This document shows positions 12,707 through 24,689 of a DNA stretch of 64,000 nt, one piece after another; positions within the stretch are counted from its first letter, which is position 1; each line of letters opens with the position of its first letter. The position numbers were made by a program, and so were the translations under genes. The stretch is taken from contig NC_085875.1 in NCBI RefSeq assembly GCF_034702125.1, positions 50,753,926-50,817,925 on the forward strand. Reading direction: 5' to 3'. The notes under the pieces are model-generated. The model did not search any database. It had not been told where the DNA came from and saw nothing but the letters and a program-made list of their open reading frames with translations. This stretch comes from Engraulis encrasicolus. Lineage: Eukaryota; Chordata; Actinopteri; Clupeiformes; Engraulidae.

Positions 12707-13095
12707 GTCTAACTGAACGGTTGAAGGTCACTGGGTTCTGGGTTCAAGGTCAATGGATTCTGCAATTGAGGCTAGATTCATAGACATACACATTAGAATG
12801 TCATGTTTGACGTTTGAAGTCGCATCCAATGAAGTATGCACATCCCAAAAACAAATCTTACGTGCTAGATGTAATTGAACCATGAGTCAAGTTTTTCATG
12901 CTCTCCAGTGTTTTTCCAACCTGTCACGGCCTTACCTGGTTCACTCGGTTTTAAATGGTCTGTCCAGGAGACAAAATACCCCCCAATCAGGAGGAGCAGA
13001 CAAGAGAAATCTGCCCCCACTACTAACTTCTTCACTTTGTCCTCTGCACTCAAAACTCTGTTTCAACATTGGACAGTGTTTTAGGATACTTTATT

Positions 13096-13407
13096 CAGTG
13101 TTTCCCGGCCTTTTTTGTCTTGCGTACCCCCTAAACCTTTTTTCACACCATGACTACCCCTTCACTCACATGGTCTATTGCTCTATCCAACATTTGTTAT
13201 CATCACTACAGTATACTATTTCACACTACACTGTTTTATAAGCCCTCCCTACAGTGTGCTCATGTAGGCCTACCCCTGGTACATGTACCCTAACCTGATT
13301 TAAATCATCTGGGCTGCGTTCGGCTAGGTCACGCGGGGGCGTTCCCATGCCTCACCACCCCAGATGGCAAGAGTCAGGTAACATGTACCCCAGGTTGGGA
13401 ATCATTG
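13096..13407. mobile_element. hAT-like MITE 3' of CARD copy C
   Basis: CAGTGTTTCCCGGCC to GGTTGGGAATCATTG. Copies lie at the same relative place in units B (~42,643-42,970) and A (~21,450-21,640, degenerate), so it belongs to the ancestral unit. Confidence 0.65.
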
Positions 13408-13491
13408 CTTTAATCTGCTGTATTTGGATTTACTTCACTGTACCCTTCCACAGATAAGTAGAGACACAGACCTGGGATTGGAAATAGCATT

Positions 13492-13497
13492 TTTATT
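13492..13497 (-). terminator. Poly(A) signal of CARD unit C
   Basis: AATAAA on the minus strand about 415 bp beyond the CARD stop codon. The same hexamer and flank occur in units A (21,710-21,715) and B (43,065-43,070). Confidence 0.6.
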
Positions 13498-13911
13498 CAG
13501 CTCCAGTTTAGATAAAATGATGTACATGTTGGCAGGACGATTTTTTTGCACTTGTGAGTTAAATGTGGCATAGTCTAATACAAAGACATAGGGCCTACAA
13601 ACAGCAAAATATCAACTTCCATACATTCCAAGTATTAAACAGTTACCAATTTCAAACACAAAGAGGAGCACAATTTGTCAGGACACCATAACTATGGTTG
13701 AAAAATTAACATTATTTGGCATTACACCATTTAAGGATACTGGAGAAGAGGGGCAATGTTTTTCAAAATCCAGCACAAGTTGTAATTGCAGGATTGTCAG
13801 AGCATGGCCACCAACATTATAGAACCATTTGAGACAAGGGGGTCCATTTTTGGTGGGGTGTCTGAACTCCGTCTCCATCAAGAGAGAGGATTGTGGTGGT
13901 TTGGATGGCTC

Positions 13912-14234
13912 TCATGCTGCAGTCCACAGCTCCTCCACTAGGTCTGGCTCCTGTGCCTGTAGGATCTTGTAGAAGGCTAGTTTTCCCTTAGCCCCAGGTG
14001 AGCGCAGGCCATCATACAGCTTCCTTATTTTGTCCCGACTTGTGGTAACCTTGTCGATGTTGGCGTAGGTCGCCTGGCCAATAATACCCTGGGAGAGGAG
14101 CTGGTCTGCTATTGGCATCACCTCTGCTACTCTGTCAATGATTTTCGCCCTATTGGTATCCACGAAGACAGCTGCCATCTTGCTGTCCACCTGGCCAGGG
14201 ATGCCGCTGGGCTGTGATGGCTCATCTTTGACAA
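13912..14234 (-). pseudogene. CARD exon of ASC-like copy C; PYD exon deleted
   Basis: A 323-nt exon starts after a CTGCAG acceptor in phase 1 and is open to its stop. It encodes a linker (VVKDEPSQPSGIPGQ) and a CARD death-fold domain ending LVEELWTAA, as in fish ASC. On the 5' side, the intron runs only ~20 bp (to about 14,253) and then continues directly in the sequence that lies upstream of the PYD exon in other units. The intron, PYD exon and ~120 bp (about 0.86 kb in copy A terms) are therefore missing. The join has a few bases of microhomology (ACATTATG). A CARD-only protein would need a new start, for example Met within VDSKMAAVF. I treat it as a broken ASC copy. Confidence 0.75.
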
Positions 14235-14475
14235 CTGCAGCAGGATTATTAACACATTATGACTTGATCATTGGCATGCTGTTTACAACAAAATATACAC
14301 ATAGATTCGCAAGAAAAGGAACACATTCATACATTCAGCACACAACACACTGTAGCTCTTTCAGTCTGCCAACCTGGAGGGGCACACTGAATCTGTTATA
14401 ATCAAGTACAGTAGGCTACATCCAGGAAGTGGCAGATAGGAATGTCTTTATAAATGCCCCTGGCTTATCAGGAAC

Positions 14476-15300
14476 TAGCCTCGTGCACCATCCTACGTAC
14501 TTTCCGCAAAGAGACTTGGCTCCGCACTACGAAATGAATTGGTGGTATTATGGGATGGTCAGGACCAGGCTAATCAGGAACCCTGCTTAACTGAAGTTCA
14601 TATATTGCTGAAGACCAATAATTTCAGAACAAAAGAAAATGTACTCTGGGGAGTACAGTACTTCTTGAGTTTTACACTCCGGTGCAACCAGAACTGAACA
14701 CTGCATAAAAATAAAAAAAGAGAAATCAGTTGCTTAGCAGATGTGTTCTTTTGTGAACTAATTTATTATTTTACAGGTGCATAATGACTGACGCTTTGAC
14801 ACCACATATTGTACGTCTTCATCAGAGTATGTGGAGAATAATAATTTGTACCAATACTTTGAAACAATAATTCGGTTTATCCTCATGTCATGCACACCAG
14901 GACTCAGCAGAGTTTACATAAATGAAGTCGACTCATGCGACCCTGTAATGATGCACTCAAATTCTACTGAAGTACACATTTTTATTATATATATTTCATT
15001 ATATATATAGATAGAAGAGATGGTCGGATGATTATCTTACGGAATAATAAGTCATAAAAATCGTACCTACGAATGTATCTTACCTAGTATGAGTTCCTTA
15101 ATGTCCTTACTTTTTAGTCTTCCTGTGAATTTACGTGCTTTTCTGTGAGCTACGCCGATGTCTCTCTGTGAGCTCTGATCCAGGAGGAAACCTTTTACAC
15201 CAGTCGCACCTGTAGGGCAAGGTGTGGCCTGGATGTTGCTATAATGTCACAGGTAGTCAAATCATTGGCCTACAAATGGAGATAAGACAGCCTACCCTAA
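14476..15300. other. PYD upstream region of unit C with leader exon but no PYD
   Basis: This matches the 5' flank of PYD copies D, A and E, including the TAGCCT MITE (14,476-14,572). It also matches the conserved leader segment with donors at about 15,111/15,110 and 15,084/15,083 on the minus strand. The promoter-proximal part therefore survives upstream of the CARD-only remnant. Confidence 0.55.
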
Positions 15301-15394
15301 TGATGAAACGAAAGTGAAGGTGTCACAGCCACCAGGCTACAGTTAAGCAGTCTACATTCAACCTGGTTAGGCCTACTGCATTGTTGCATGCAGT

Positions 15395-17990
15395 ATTTCA
15401 CAGAATTGAGTACACCCCTCACATTTTTGCAGATTTGTAAGTATATCTTTTCACAGGACAACATGTAAGAAATTTCACTTCGACACAATGATTAGTGACA
15501 TATATATATGTAACTAATCATTGTTTATATGTATATGGGTAGATGACAGTTAGGCACATTGTTACAAAAACATTGTTTATGAGGGAAAGAAGTATATGTC
15601 TACATAGTGCAGCAATTAATCTTTCAAAAAATCCAAGTGGTCACAATGTTGGTCTATTAATTGATTATTTATTTACGTTGATAAAGCAATTTGCTGAAAA
15701 TATGTCCTTTGGTGTGACATTAAGAAATAAATACTGATTATATTAAGTAATGTTGGATGGAGTTTTATGAACATTGTTACACTCTTCATATTTATAGAAT
15801 TGTTTTAAAGTCTTAATTCAATGAGAAATAACCATTTAAGGATGGTTAAATATAGGGATATCTTTCTTTTTAAATGTTCAAAATTGTCCGAATTTATACT
15901 AACATTTCAGAGATGATAATGTGTTCTTCCCTAATGCAATATTCAGTGTTTATCAAATTTATTGTTAAGCTCAAACAAATATTTGAGCGTTTTAAAAATG
16001 TCACACCGTAGGACATTCATGTCACACTAAAGGACAGAAATGCAAAACTGAGCCAGAAACAAATGTATCAACATGATTATTTTGTCTTTTGATCATAATG
16101 TAATGTTGTAGTCAATATTGACCTACACTTTATGCTTATAAGTCCTGAAGTCATAAATTATCAGCCTATCGTAACACTTAATGACAGCCATGCGGTCATT
16201 AAATTTAGCCTGCAGAACTCATAAGACTCATACTGAAGTGTGACGTTGGCATGACCATCACACCTCACCCTCTTTGTAGGTATGCTATGACTGTCACACT
16301 ATTGAGCCTGTAGTGGCCAGTTTGGTATCTCAAGCTGGACAGCACATTTATGCTATATTGAGCTCTCCACAGCATACTTTATTCATCTACTTCTCTATAC
16401 TCTCTCACTCATCTTTCCTTCACTGTTACCGTTATATTTTATGGTTTCAAAGCACCAGTAATGACATTTTATATCCTTTGACAGTATCTAGAATCAGCAG
16501 CAAATATTCATCAACAATGCATCAAAGTATAAATTCCAATGGCCAATAAAGGAATAAGTAATTTGAATACACAATATGTATCTAGTCAAACAACAAAATA
16601 AACAAAAAATGTACAACCAGTTGTTTTAAAACCTATTTCTCAGATATCTAGTCCTTTGGTGTGACATGTTTGTCCTTTGGTGTGATACTTCAAAGTGTCA
16701 CACCATAGGACTTTTACCATCACACCATAGGACTTTTGAGCTTTTGAGTTAATTTAAAGCCATGTCGTTGCCAACTGAAATACAATTTCACCTTTAGTAA
16801 GATGCATTTTCATACATCTACATAAGAAAAAAATATGAAAAATATACACTATTGTCAAAATGTATTTTATGGCTGTCACACCAAAGGACTACAAAACTAA
16901 TACATCTTGTGGTAGCAAAACATAATTGATTGATTGAAGAACTCTGAGAGAAAAACCTAAAATCCACCCTTGCCTTAAGGGTCTAAAGTCACAATTTATG
17001 TTCCGCTGGAGCTTCAACAATAGATAATTATCCACAGAATTAACCAAAAATATGATGTCACACCACAGGACATTGTTTTCTGTGACAAAGTTTCATAAGT
17101 CCATACGGTCTCAGAAAAACAGGAAAAAAATTAAGCATTGCCACTTGCTAAAATAGACACCTTGAAAAACATTCCAGGGTTGTTTAGACAAATGACTGAG
17201 CTTTGATTATTTATTTAAAAATGTTTTAATATGGAGAGCCAGTCACACCATAGGACAAATGTGACATTTGACTCAAAATTAAGTATACTTATTTAAGCTC
17301 TGGATTTATTACACATTACTTTTTCACAACAACGACTTTAGTTTAATCATTTCAAGCATTGACAATTTTGAAAGCATGAATTTACTGAAGTGTAAGAGCC
17401 TGCGACATCAAAATTTACACATCACGTCATCTTCCCATACATATATTAGTGACATAGGCTATATAGGCCTAACTGCTTTAGATTTGTTGTTCACTCACAA
17501 AAAAATCACAAAATCACAAAAACTTTTAACAAAAGTGAGCACCCCAGGTTAAAGTCCTGTAGAGAGTGTCTGAGAAGTGGCCGTGTTGGCCAGAAATGCC
17601 TCGAAATGGAAACGGATTAAAAGGGAGGTCATCAGTGTGCATTTCAACCTTTCCTTACATTGAACTTTAACATTTTAAGTCTGCACCTGGCTAAAATAGA
17701 TGTATGTGAGATTTGAATAAAATCTAGTTGTCACAGTGCATGTTTACATGCATCTTTATTTAGGTAAAATTCAGATTTCCAGCGCCATTCAGGCATCCAC
17801 AAACTATGTCCACCATGCTTGACTTGACAGATGGTAAACTTGTAAAACTCACAACAAATTTAAGCAGTTTTATATATCATCACAGGTCACTAATCATTGT
17901 GTCGAAGTGAAATTTCTTCGATGTTGTCCTATGAAAAGACAAATCTGCAAAAATGTGAGGGGTATACTAACTTCTGACATACTTACACTA
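15395..17990. mobile_element. DNA transposon-like element with ~95-bp TIRs and internal motif array
   Basis: Inverted repeats at about 15,409-15,503 and 17,887-17,975 share CACAATGATTAGTGAC and CCCCTCACATTTTTGCAG. Between them lie ten copies of a 15-bp word, GTCACACCnnAGGAC, in both orientations. No long coding frame is present, so it is non-autonomous. Relics of its ends also appear near 17,440 and at 24,664-24,700 beside unit A. Confidence 0.65.
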
Positions 17991-18924
17991 GTTCGCACGA
18001 GTGGTTTGTTGACTAATACTCAGTATTAAACTACTGTATGTAGTTTGGTTGCCAGTTTTTTAAATTATTCCTGGGGATGACACTGCTCCTCCTTTTGGGA
18101 AGTTATGGTAAGTAGGGTTTTATCCCATTGATGCCTGAAACACCAGCAAAAACTAACTGCTATTTTAGGGAAAGGTGCTGTCAGCCTATTAAATATATAT
18201 ATATATATCGCAGCCTCTGAAGCACATGAAAACATGAAATAAATTGTATTAAAAAGCTATGATCCTTGTCTTGCATTAGAATTTGTTCATTCAGCTTTTC
18301 ACATACCAACATTTAAAAAAAAAAAAAAATGAAATCTCATGAAGCTGATCGCTGCATCATGCAGTAGGCGCTAGGGTCAGTGTTGCAGTAGTGCACAGTA
18401 GGGATCAATGGACAACAATAGATAGATATTAACCAGTTTGTATCTGCATTAAACATTAAAAACAAACACGAAGGCAGATGGCCAAGTTCGATATGATTAG
18501 AAAAAGCAGTGTCAGCACAGTAATATACATGCATGGTGCGTCTTCTCTGAAGAAAGCGCATGCTGAAATGTGTCTGTGCAATAGAAATAATATGATAGAC
18601 AAGATACAGCCTCTTTTTTGAAAGCTCAAGTTGAGCATTTGGACCATTTTTTTCCTAAAACAACATATTTGTAACCCAGCGCATATAATGACTAATCAGA
18701 AAATAATTACTCTCTACCGTGCTGTTAGATGGTCAGCTAAGGTCCTGTGACTACGTCACATCCGCTTTCAAGCTCTAGTCACCCTGTACTGGTGGATTAA
18801 GATTCATTCACCTTGGTAGAGTAAGATTTGATTGTTCTAGTGTTCCCTCATGGAGTAAGATTCTATTGTTCAACAGTATCCATCCTCATGGAGTAAGATT
18901 CTATTGTTCTACAGTGTTCCTTTC

Positions 18925-18974
<50 letters not shown>

Positions 18975-19069
18975 TTTATTTTAAGCGCCTTTCAAGATAC
19001 CCAAGGTCACTTTACAATTAAAAAAGATAGATAACAGTAGAGAAAGCTAATGATCATCTGCTCTTACAG

Positions 19070-19397
19070 CAGTGGTTCCAAACCTTTTTTGGCTCGGGAC
19101 TCCATTTTGACATCCCAAATTTCTGGGGACCCCATAGGCCTACACATTTTTTCACAACAACCATTAAAACATAACTAAGCTACATAAGTTGTAGGGTATT
19201 AAACATACAGATATGTATGGCAGTCTAAGACTGCAAATGGTGTTACAAAGAGAATATTGAATATTTATGTTATATTAATTAGTAACATTTATCAATCTTC
19301 TTTTTTTCACACACTTTCAGACATTTCAGGCGACCCCATTGGAATTCCAGGGGACCCCAAATGGGATCCCGACCGACCACAGTGTTGAAACACACTG
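19070..19397. mobile_element. hAT MITE (CAGTGGTTCC ends)
   Basis: Inverted ends CAGTGGTTCC and the CACACTG side; duplicated with its flank at 25,788-26,105. It belongs to the segmental duplication rather than to independent insertions. Confidence 0.65.
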
Positions 19398-20247
19398 GCT
19401 ATGTCTCCAATCACACACTTGTGTCAGTGCACACAGTGCACTGAGGTCTTTAGTGCATAGTGTTGTGGAACAAATTGACCACTATGCACTGTGCCCTCGC
19501 TGGAAGTGACGGCATTAGCTTGCCAAAATATCAGTTGGCTACTGTTTACAATGCCCAGCGTCTGGTGATTGTATTTACATTTCCTTCACCCCAAAGGACA
19601 ACAATCACACATATCATACTTTGGTTGGCATGACAAGGCTGGTGTCCCATCAACATTACTTACAGAATTAGGGGACTGTTGACCTAACTCTTCTACTGAA
19701 CTGAATGCCACATTTCCTCCTTGTCATTGTCAACATGGCCGCCATTTAGTGCGTGCAGTGTCCATCATTCAAGCACTACATTTTTCCGCCATTGTTAGGG
19801 GATCATCCTGGCTCACTGAATTTTTTAGCGTGAGCGCCCTAGGCACTGAAACACAGTGCCCGAAGTGCACAAGTGTGCCATTTGAGATCCAGCCACTGTC
19901 TCTTACAGTGTTCGCCCTCATGAAGGAACATTCTGTTGTAGTCTTGCGCCCTCTTTTGGTCTGATTGCCACATTGCATGCGTACGATAACTGGCATCAGG
20001 ACAGTACATGTGTGCTGCACGTCAAATTAACCCCAATAAGCCCCAACAGAGGGATACATTTAAGGTCTAGCATAAGGTCGAGTTATGAAATAATGTTCTA
20101 TTGGCCAGGTTACCTCTACCCCCACCCAAAGCAATCCTTTCCTCCCTTCATGACTGAAGTGTCCTAGAGCAAGGCACCTATTGCCACTTTGTTCTCTGTA
20201 TATTATTAACTGTAATGCCTACTTTAAGGCTGCCACATCACATATTG

Positions 20248-20406
20248 CAGTGGTGTAGTCTACGTAGAACCCACGGGATTTCAGTATACCCACTTAAAAT
20301 TGATTGATCCATTATTTAGAATAGCACAAATATAGACAGTATACCCACTTCAAAAAATGCTCAAACATACAGTATACCCACCATAAAAAAGTAGACTACA
20401 CCACTG
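20248..20406. mobile_element. hAT MITE absent from the paralogous segment
   Basis: Inverted ends CAGTGGTGTAGTCTAC / GTAGACTACACCACTG with flanks ACATATTG and ACACACTG. The paralog near 27,060 is uninterrupted. Confidence 0.75.
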
Positions 20407-20893
20407 ACACACTGTATCACATTGTATTGTAGCGGAAATAAACTGTTGTCAATTTGTACACCATAAAGGGCGGGTTATGCTTTTTTTTCAGCCTGACGCA
20501 GGCAGTGAGTCAACGCAGTTTTTATTTTTGCTCCATTCTAGGTCTGCGCTGTCCGTAGGCTATCCACTGCCTTCAATACAAGGACTAAACTAGACGTGTC
20601 TGTTGTTTTGTAGCTACACAGACTCGACGACAATGAATATTAAACATTTAATATTTATGTCACGTGCATTTTTTATCGCACTAGTAGCCACCGCGGTAGT
20701 TTGGAACAAAGAAGTGGCTCATTTGTTGAGAATAGGTCGCATGAAGCTGAATGTTTCCTCGGAAACACTGTTCAACTGTCCCGAAGTAGCTTTGTGTTCT
20801 CAAGGACAGAGCAGGCTGGTCGAGAGGACCAATCAGCGGCTCCTGCTGCTGTTAACTGCGTCGCTGTTTTTCCTTACCTGAATCACACAATTT

Positions 20894-21342
20894 TGAAGGA
20901 ACAGTCCACGCTTTTTTGATTTTCTCATATTTGCAGAATTTCCAAGCATTATTATGAATGTACATATCATTTTCGGCCTATGTGTTTGCATTAGCCTACC
21001 TAGCTTAACAGTAGGCTACAGCCAAATTAAGAGTAGGCAATGCATATGGGGAGCAAACAAAACACCATCAAATGTAGGCCTAATTATAAACTACTTTAAA
21101 ATTAATGCAAAATTCACCAGAGTGCAAAGCAGCTGTTTAATCCGTCCTGTTATCGCTTGTGACTTGATGCTCATGCTGCCTATTTACTTCCAGTGATTAT
21201 GCTAAGAAAAGCTAATAATTCTGATCCAATAAATCTGAGTAGGCTACTGAAAACCCTCAGAAGAAAATGATATGGTCATTCATGAATAATGGAAATACAG
21301 CAAATATGTGAAAATCAAAAAAGGGTGGACTGTTCGTTTTAA
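20894..21342. mobile_element. MITE with AAGGAACAGTCCAC ends
   Basis: Inverted ends carry GGAACAGTCCACGC and GGGTGGACTGTTC followed by matching GATTTTC-type tracts (~30 bp). Related ends occur near 12,370 and 41,930. The preceding stretch 20,460-20,890 is also transposon-like and holds no recognised gene. Confidence 0.65.
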
Positions 21343-22064
21343 TGGTCTAAAGAGAAATCTGCCCCCACTACTAACTTCTTCACTGTAGCCTACTCTGCAC
21401 TCAAAACTCAGACTGCCACAAGATTGGACAGTGTTTTAATATACTTTATCCAGTGTTTCCCTGCCCTTTTTTGTCTTGTTTTTTTTTTTCCCCTCACACA
21501 ATTAGCACCCCTTCACTCACACCCTGTGGTCCCTTCCTCTATCCCTCATGCTTCAAACATTTGTTATCACATTTCTATAAGCACTCCCTACAGTTTGCTG
21601 ATATGATGTACCCCCGCTGGTATGTACCCTTGAATGGGAAAGCGCTTTACTCTTTATCCTTCCAAAGACAAGTAGTAGAGACAACAGACCTGGCACTGGA
21701 GATAATGGCTTTATTCAGCTCCAACCAAAATCATGTTCATGTTAGCAAGACTATTTTTTGCATTTGTGAGTTAAATGTGACATAATACAAAGACAAAATA
21801 TAAAAGAACAAAAATTCAACTTCCAAACCTTGCAAGTTTTAGAGATCTAGGCATTTCAAACACAAAAAGGTGTACAATTTGGCAGGGCACCATAACTATG
21901 GTTGAAAAACGAGCATTATTTGACATAACATCATATTATGATACTGGAGAAGAGGGGCAATGTTTTGCTAAATACAGCACAAGTTGATTGTCAGAGTAAG
22001 GCCACCAATATTGCAGAACCTTTTCAGAGAAGGGGGTCCATGTTTGGCAGGCTATTTGAACTCT

Positions 22065-22668
22065 GGCCCAATTCGAAACAGGGAAGGCAGCTGTCCTTCC
22101 AGTGAGCTAACTGGACATCGAGTCATGAAGTATGGATCGAAACGAAAAATTGGTTTATTTCCTCTCTCGGCAGTTGACTGCATTTGTGGGCGTAACGAGG
22201 ATATTTCGAGGATACATCAGATGCTGACTTCGCTGCCTTGGTACCCAACATGCTGTGCGCCACCTCCCTCTCAACCGGAAACCTGAAAAACAAACATGGC
22301 TACTACCCAAGCTACTACCTTATCATACTCTTTATTCTGACACTTATGTATGTAGATATTGAAAATCGAATGGATAAATCAACATTGTAGTATCTAAATA
22401 TGCTGTCGCTAGATCTATTTATAGCCTATTTTACGATTCCGCCGTCTAACGATCATTCACCGTTCAAATAGCATGCGTAAGCTAAGCGGTAACATGATGA
22501 ACTTAACTCCCGCCATAGAATCGCCGTAGCATCGAATGTGTAGGGCAACGCACTCGTTAGTGCCATTCGTAACGGCTGCCTCATCAGCTAACTTCACCTA
22601 TCTGATCAGTGACATGTTTATGTAGGAGGAGAGTCATCAAGTCACTGCCTACCGTTTCGAATTGGGCC
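22065..22668. mobile_element. 604-bp DNA element in the 3'UTR region of copy A
   Basis: Perfect inverted ends GGCCCAATTCGAAAC / GTTTCGAATTGGGCC interrupt sequence that is continuous in unit B (43,433). TCT occurs on both sides, suggesting a 3-bp target duplication as in PIF/Harbinger-type elements. No transposase is visible. Confidence 0.75.
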
Positions 22669-22712
22669 TCTAACTTCATCAAGAGAGAGGATTGTGGTGG
22701 TTTGGATGGCTC

Positions 22713-23302
22713 TCATGCTGCAGTCCACAGCTCCTCCACTAAGTGGCGCTCCTTGACCATTAAAATGCTGTAGAAGGCCAGTTTGCCCGGAGCCCCAGGT
22801 GAGCGCAGGCCATCATACAGCCTCCGCATTTTGGCCTGACTTGTGGCAGCAGCCTGGATGTTGGTGTAGGCCTTCTGGCCAATGATGCCTTCAGAGAGGA
22901 GATGGTCTGCTATTGGCATCACCGCTGCTACTCTCTCAATGATTTTCGCCCTATTGGTATCCACGAAGACAGCTGCCATCTTGCTGTCCACCTGGCCAGG
23001 GATGCCGCTGGGCTGTGATGGCTCATCTTTGACAACTGCAGCAGGATTATAATCACATATGTTATAATACAATACACAATACCTTGTCTATTACTGCTGT
23101 TGAATTGGTTACACTTAAAACCATCCAGATTACTGTACACTGTGTTAGTCTGAGTGCTAGTGCTGTGTTAGTCTCTCTAGACTTGGTTACAAAACATGAA
23201 AATATATGACACACAACAGCTTGTCTACAACTGCACAACCACAAATCACCATACAAATAACCTGCCAAAGTAATGTACCTCATGGATCAACCACTGATCA
23301 AC

Positions 23303-23392
<90 letters not shown>

Positions 23393-23811
23393 ACCAACTC
23401 GCTGTTGAGTTGAAATTAAAGTTATTCACCACCATATCAGAATGAGACACCTCTTTGAAGGGGAATGTCTGGGACACCCACTAACTCGACTTACTCAGTT
23501 CATTCATTTCATCTCATGTTACTATAAAACACATACAGTTCTTACTTATGTTTTTTCAGACCATTCTCCAAACGCTCGGCCAATTCCTTGTGCCTCATCT
23601 TCTTTAGGATGGCCAGCATAGTGGTTGCAGCATCTGACTCAAAGTGCTTCAACATCAACTTAACAGTCTCAGCTATGACAGCCTGCTCCAATTTTCCCCA
23701 CGAGATTATTTTCAAGTCATCCAGACAGTGTCTGAAGTGCTTGAAGTCATCATTGGAGAGGTGATCCAGAGTTTCTCTCAGCAATTCAGGGATTCCATCC
23801 TCAGTCTCCAT
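22713..23811 (-). pseudogene. ASC-like (PYD + CARD) copy A; exon junction frame broken
   Basis: Exon 1 (PYD, from ATG at 23,811) and exon 2 (CARD, 22,713-23,035) are both open and similar to copy B. The PYD begins METEDGIPELLRETL and the CARD ends LVEELWTAA. The donor used by B (C/GTAAG) reads CATAAG here, so that GT is gone. The next GT, 4 bp downstream (exon end 23,546), gives phase 2, whereas the CARD acceptor at 23,035 needs phase 1. The joined frame meets TGA within five codons. Reading on without splicing gives an 89-residue PYD-only product ending LKKHK. The upstream leader segment is also missing because a TE replaces it at about 24,592. It may be a dead copy or a pyrin-only decoy if another promoter drives it. 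Confidence 0.6.
23305..23391. repeat. (GT)n microsatellite in the copy A intron
   Basis: Pure GT run between the CARD and PYD exons. Copy B has the same array at the same relative place (44,181-44,257). Confidence 0.95.
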
Positions 23812-23819
23812 TGTACATA

Positions 23820-24600
23820 GGCCTACAGATGAACAGACATGGTGGTGAGTTGGTGAATTGGTAATGTGTTATCAGTCCACACAAAACATGAAGGTTCTAG
23901 GGCTTAAATAGCATAAGACATTATGACTTGATCATTGGCATGCTGATTACAACAAAATATACACATAGATTCGTAAGAAAAGGAACACATTCATACATTC
24001 AGCACACAACACACTGTAGCTCTTTCAGTCTGCCAACCTGGAGGGGCACACTGAATCTGTTATAATCAAGTACAGTAGGCTACATCCAGGAAGTGGCAGA
24101 TAGGAATGTCTTTATAAATGCCCCTGGCTTATGAGGAACTAGCCTCACACACCATCCTACGTACTTCCGCAAAGAGACTTGGTTCCGCATTATGAAATGA
24201 AATGGTGGTATTATGGGATGGTCAGGACTAGGCTAATCAAGAACCCTGCTGAACTGAAGTTCCTACATTGCTGAAGACCAATAATTTCAGAACAAAAGAA
24301 AATGTACTCTGGGGAGTACAGTACTTCTTGAGTTTTACACTCCGGTGCAACCAGAACTGAACACTGCATAAAAATAAAAAAAGAGAAATCAGTTGCTTAG
24401 CAGATGTGTTCTTTTGTGAACTAATTTATTATTTTACAGGTGCATAATGACTGACGCTTTGACACCACATAGGTACTGTACGTCTTCATCAGAGTATGTG
24501 GAGAATAATAATTTACCAATACTTTGAAACAATAATTCGGTATATCCTCATGTCATGCACACCAGGACTCAGCAGAGTTTGCATAACTGAAGTCGTATAT
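23820..24600. other. PYD upstream region of unit A, truncated by TE
   Basis: Homologous to 1,850-2,610 and 34,840-35,490 until about 24,592, where it meets an (AT)n array and transposon end sequence instead of the conserved leader exon. No coding sequence is seen. Confidence 0.6.
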
Positions 24601-24611
24601 ACAGGTATACA

Positions 24612-24613
<2 letters not shown>

Positions 24614-24665
<52 letters not shown>
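24614..24665. repeat. (TA)n microsatellite
   Basis: Pure TA run at the truncation point of unit A. A longer (TA)n occupies the matching area of unit E (36,382-36,468). Confidence 0.95.
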
Positions 24666-24668
<3 letters not shown>

Positions 24669-24689
24669 ACTAATCATTGTTTATGTATA

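Larger units (their letters stand above)
11053..13480. repeat. Block I segment duplicated at ~39,545-43,050
   Basis: About 2.4 kb matches block II with scattered substitutions, including an inverted-repeat segment at 11,190-11,510 (copy 39,690-40,000) and a GGTGGACTGTTCC-ended element near 12,370. No gene is seen. Several 5-6 bp TA-N-TA differences occur here. Block II has an extra ~1 kb insertion (40,610-41,660). Confidence 0.8.
17450..20460. repeat. 3-kb segment directly duplicated at ~24,690-27,120
   Basis: Both copies carry, in order: a TIR-type segment, an (AAT)n array (18,927-18,972; 25,637-25,690), a hAT MITE (19,070-19,397; 25,788-26,105), a palindromic GC-skewed MITE (~19,398-19,900; ~26,106-26,720) and a SINE-like tail. 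Only the first copy holds a hAT MITE at 20,248-20,406 (CAGTGGTGTAGTCTAC ends). No gene is seen; the short open frames are not conserved as proteins. Confidence 0.8.

Noticed and set aside
20603..20881. 92-codon plus-strand ORF with hydrophobic start
   Set aside because: Lies in a segment-specific insertion between MITEs; no family likeness and an overlapping frame of similar length.
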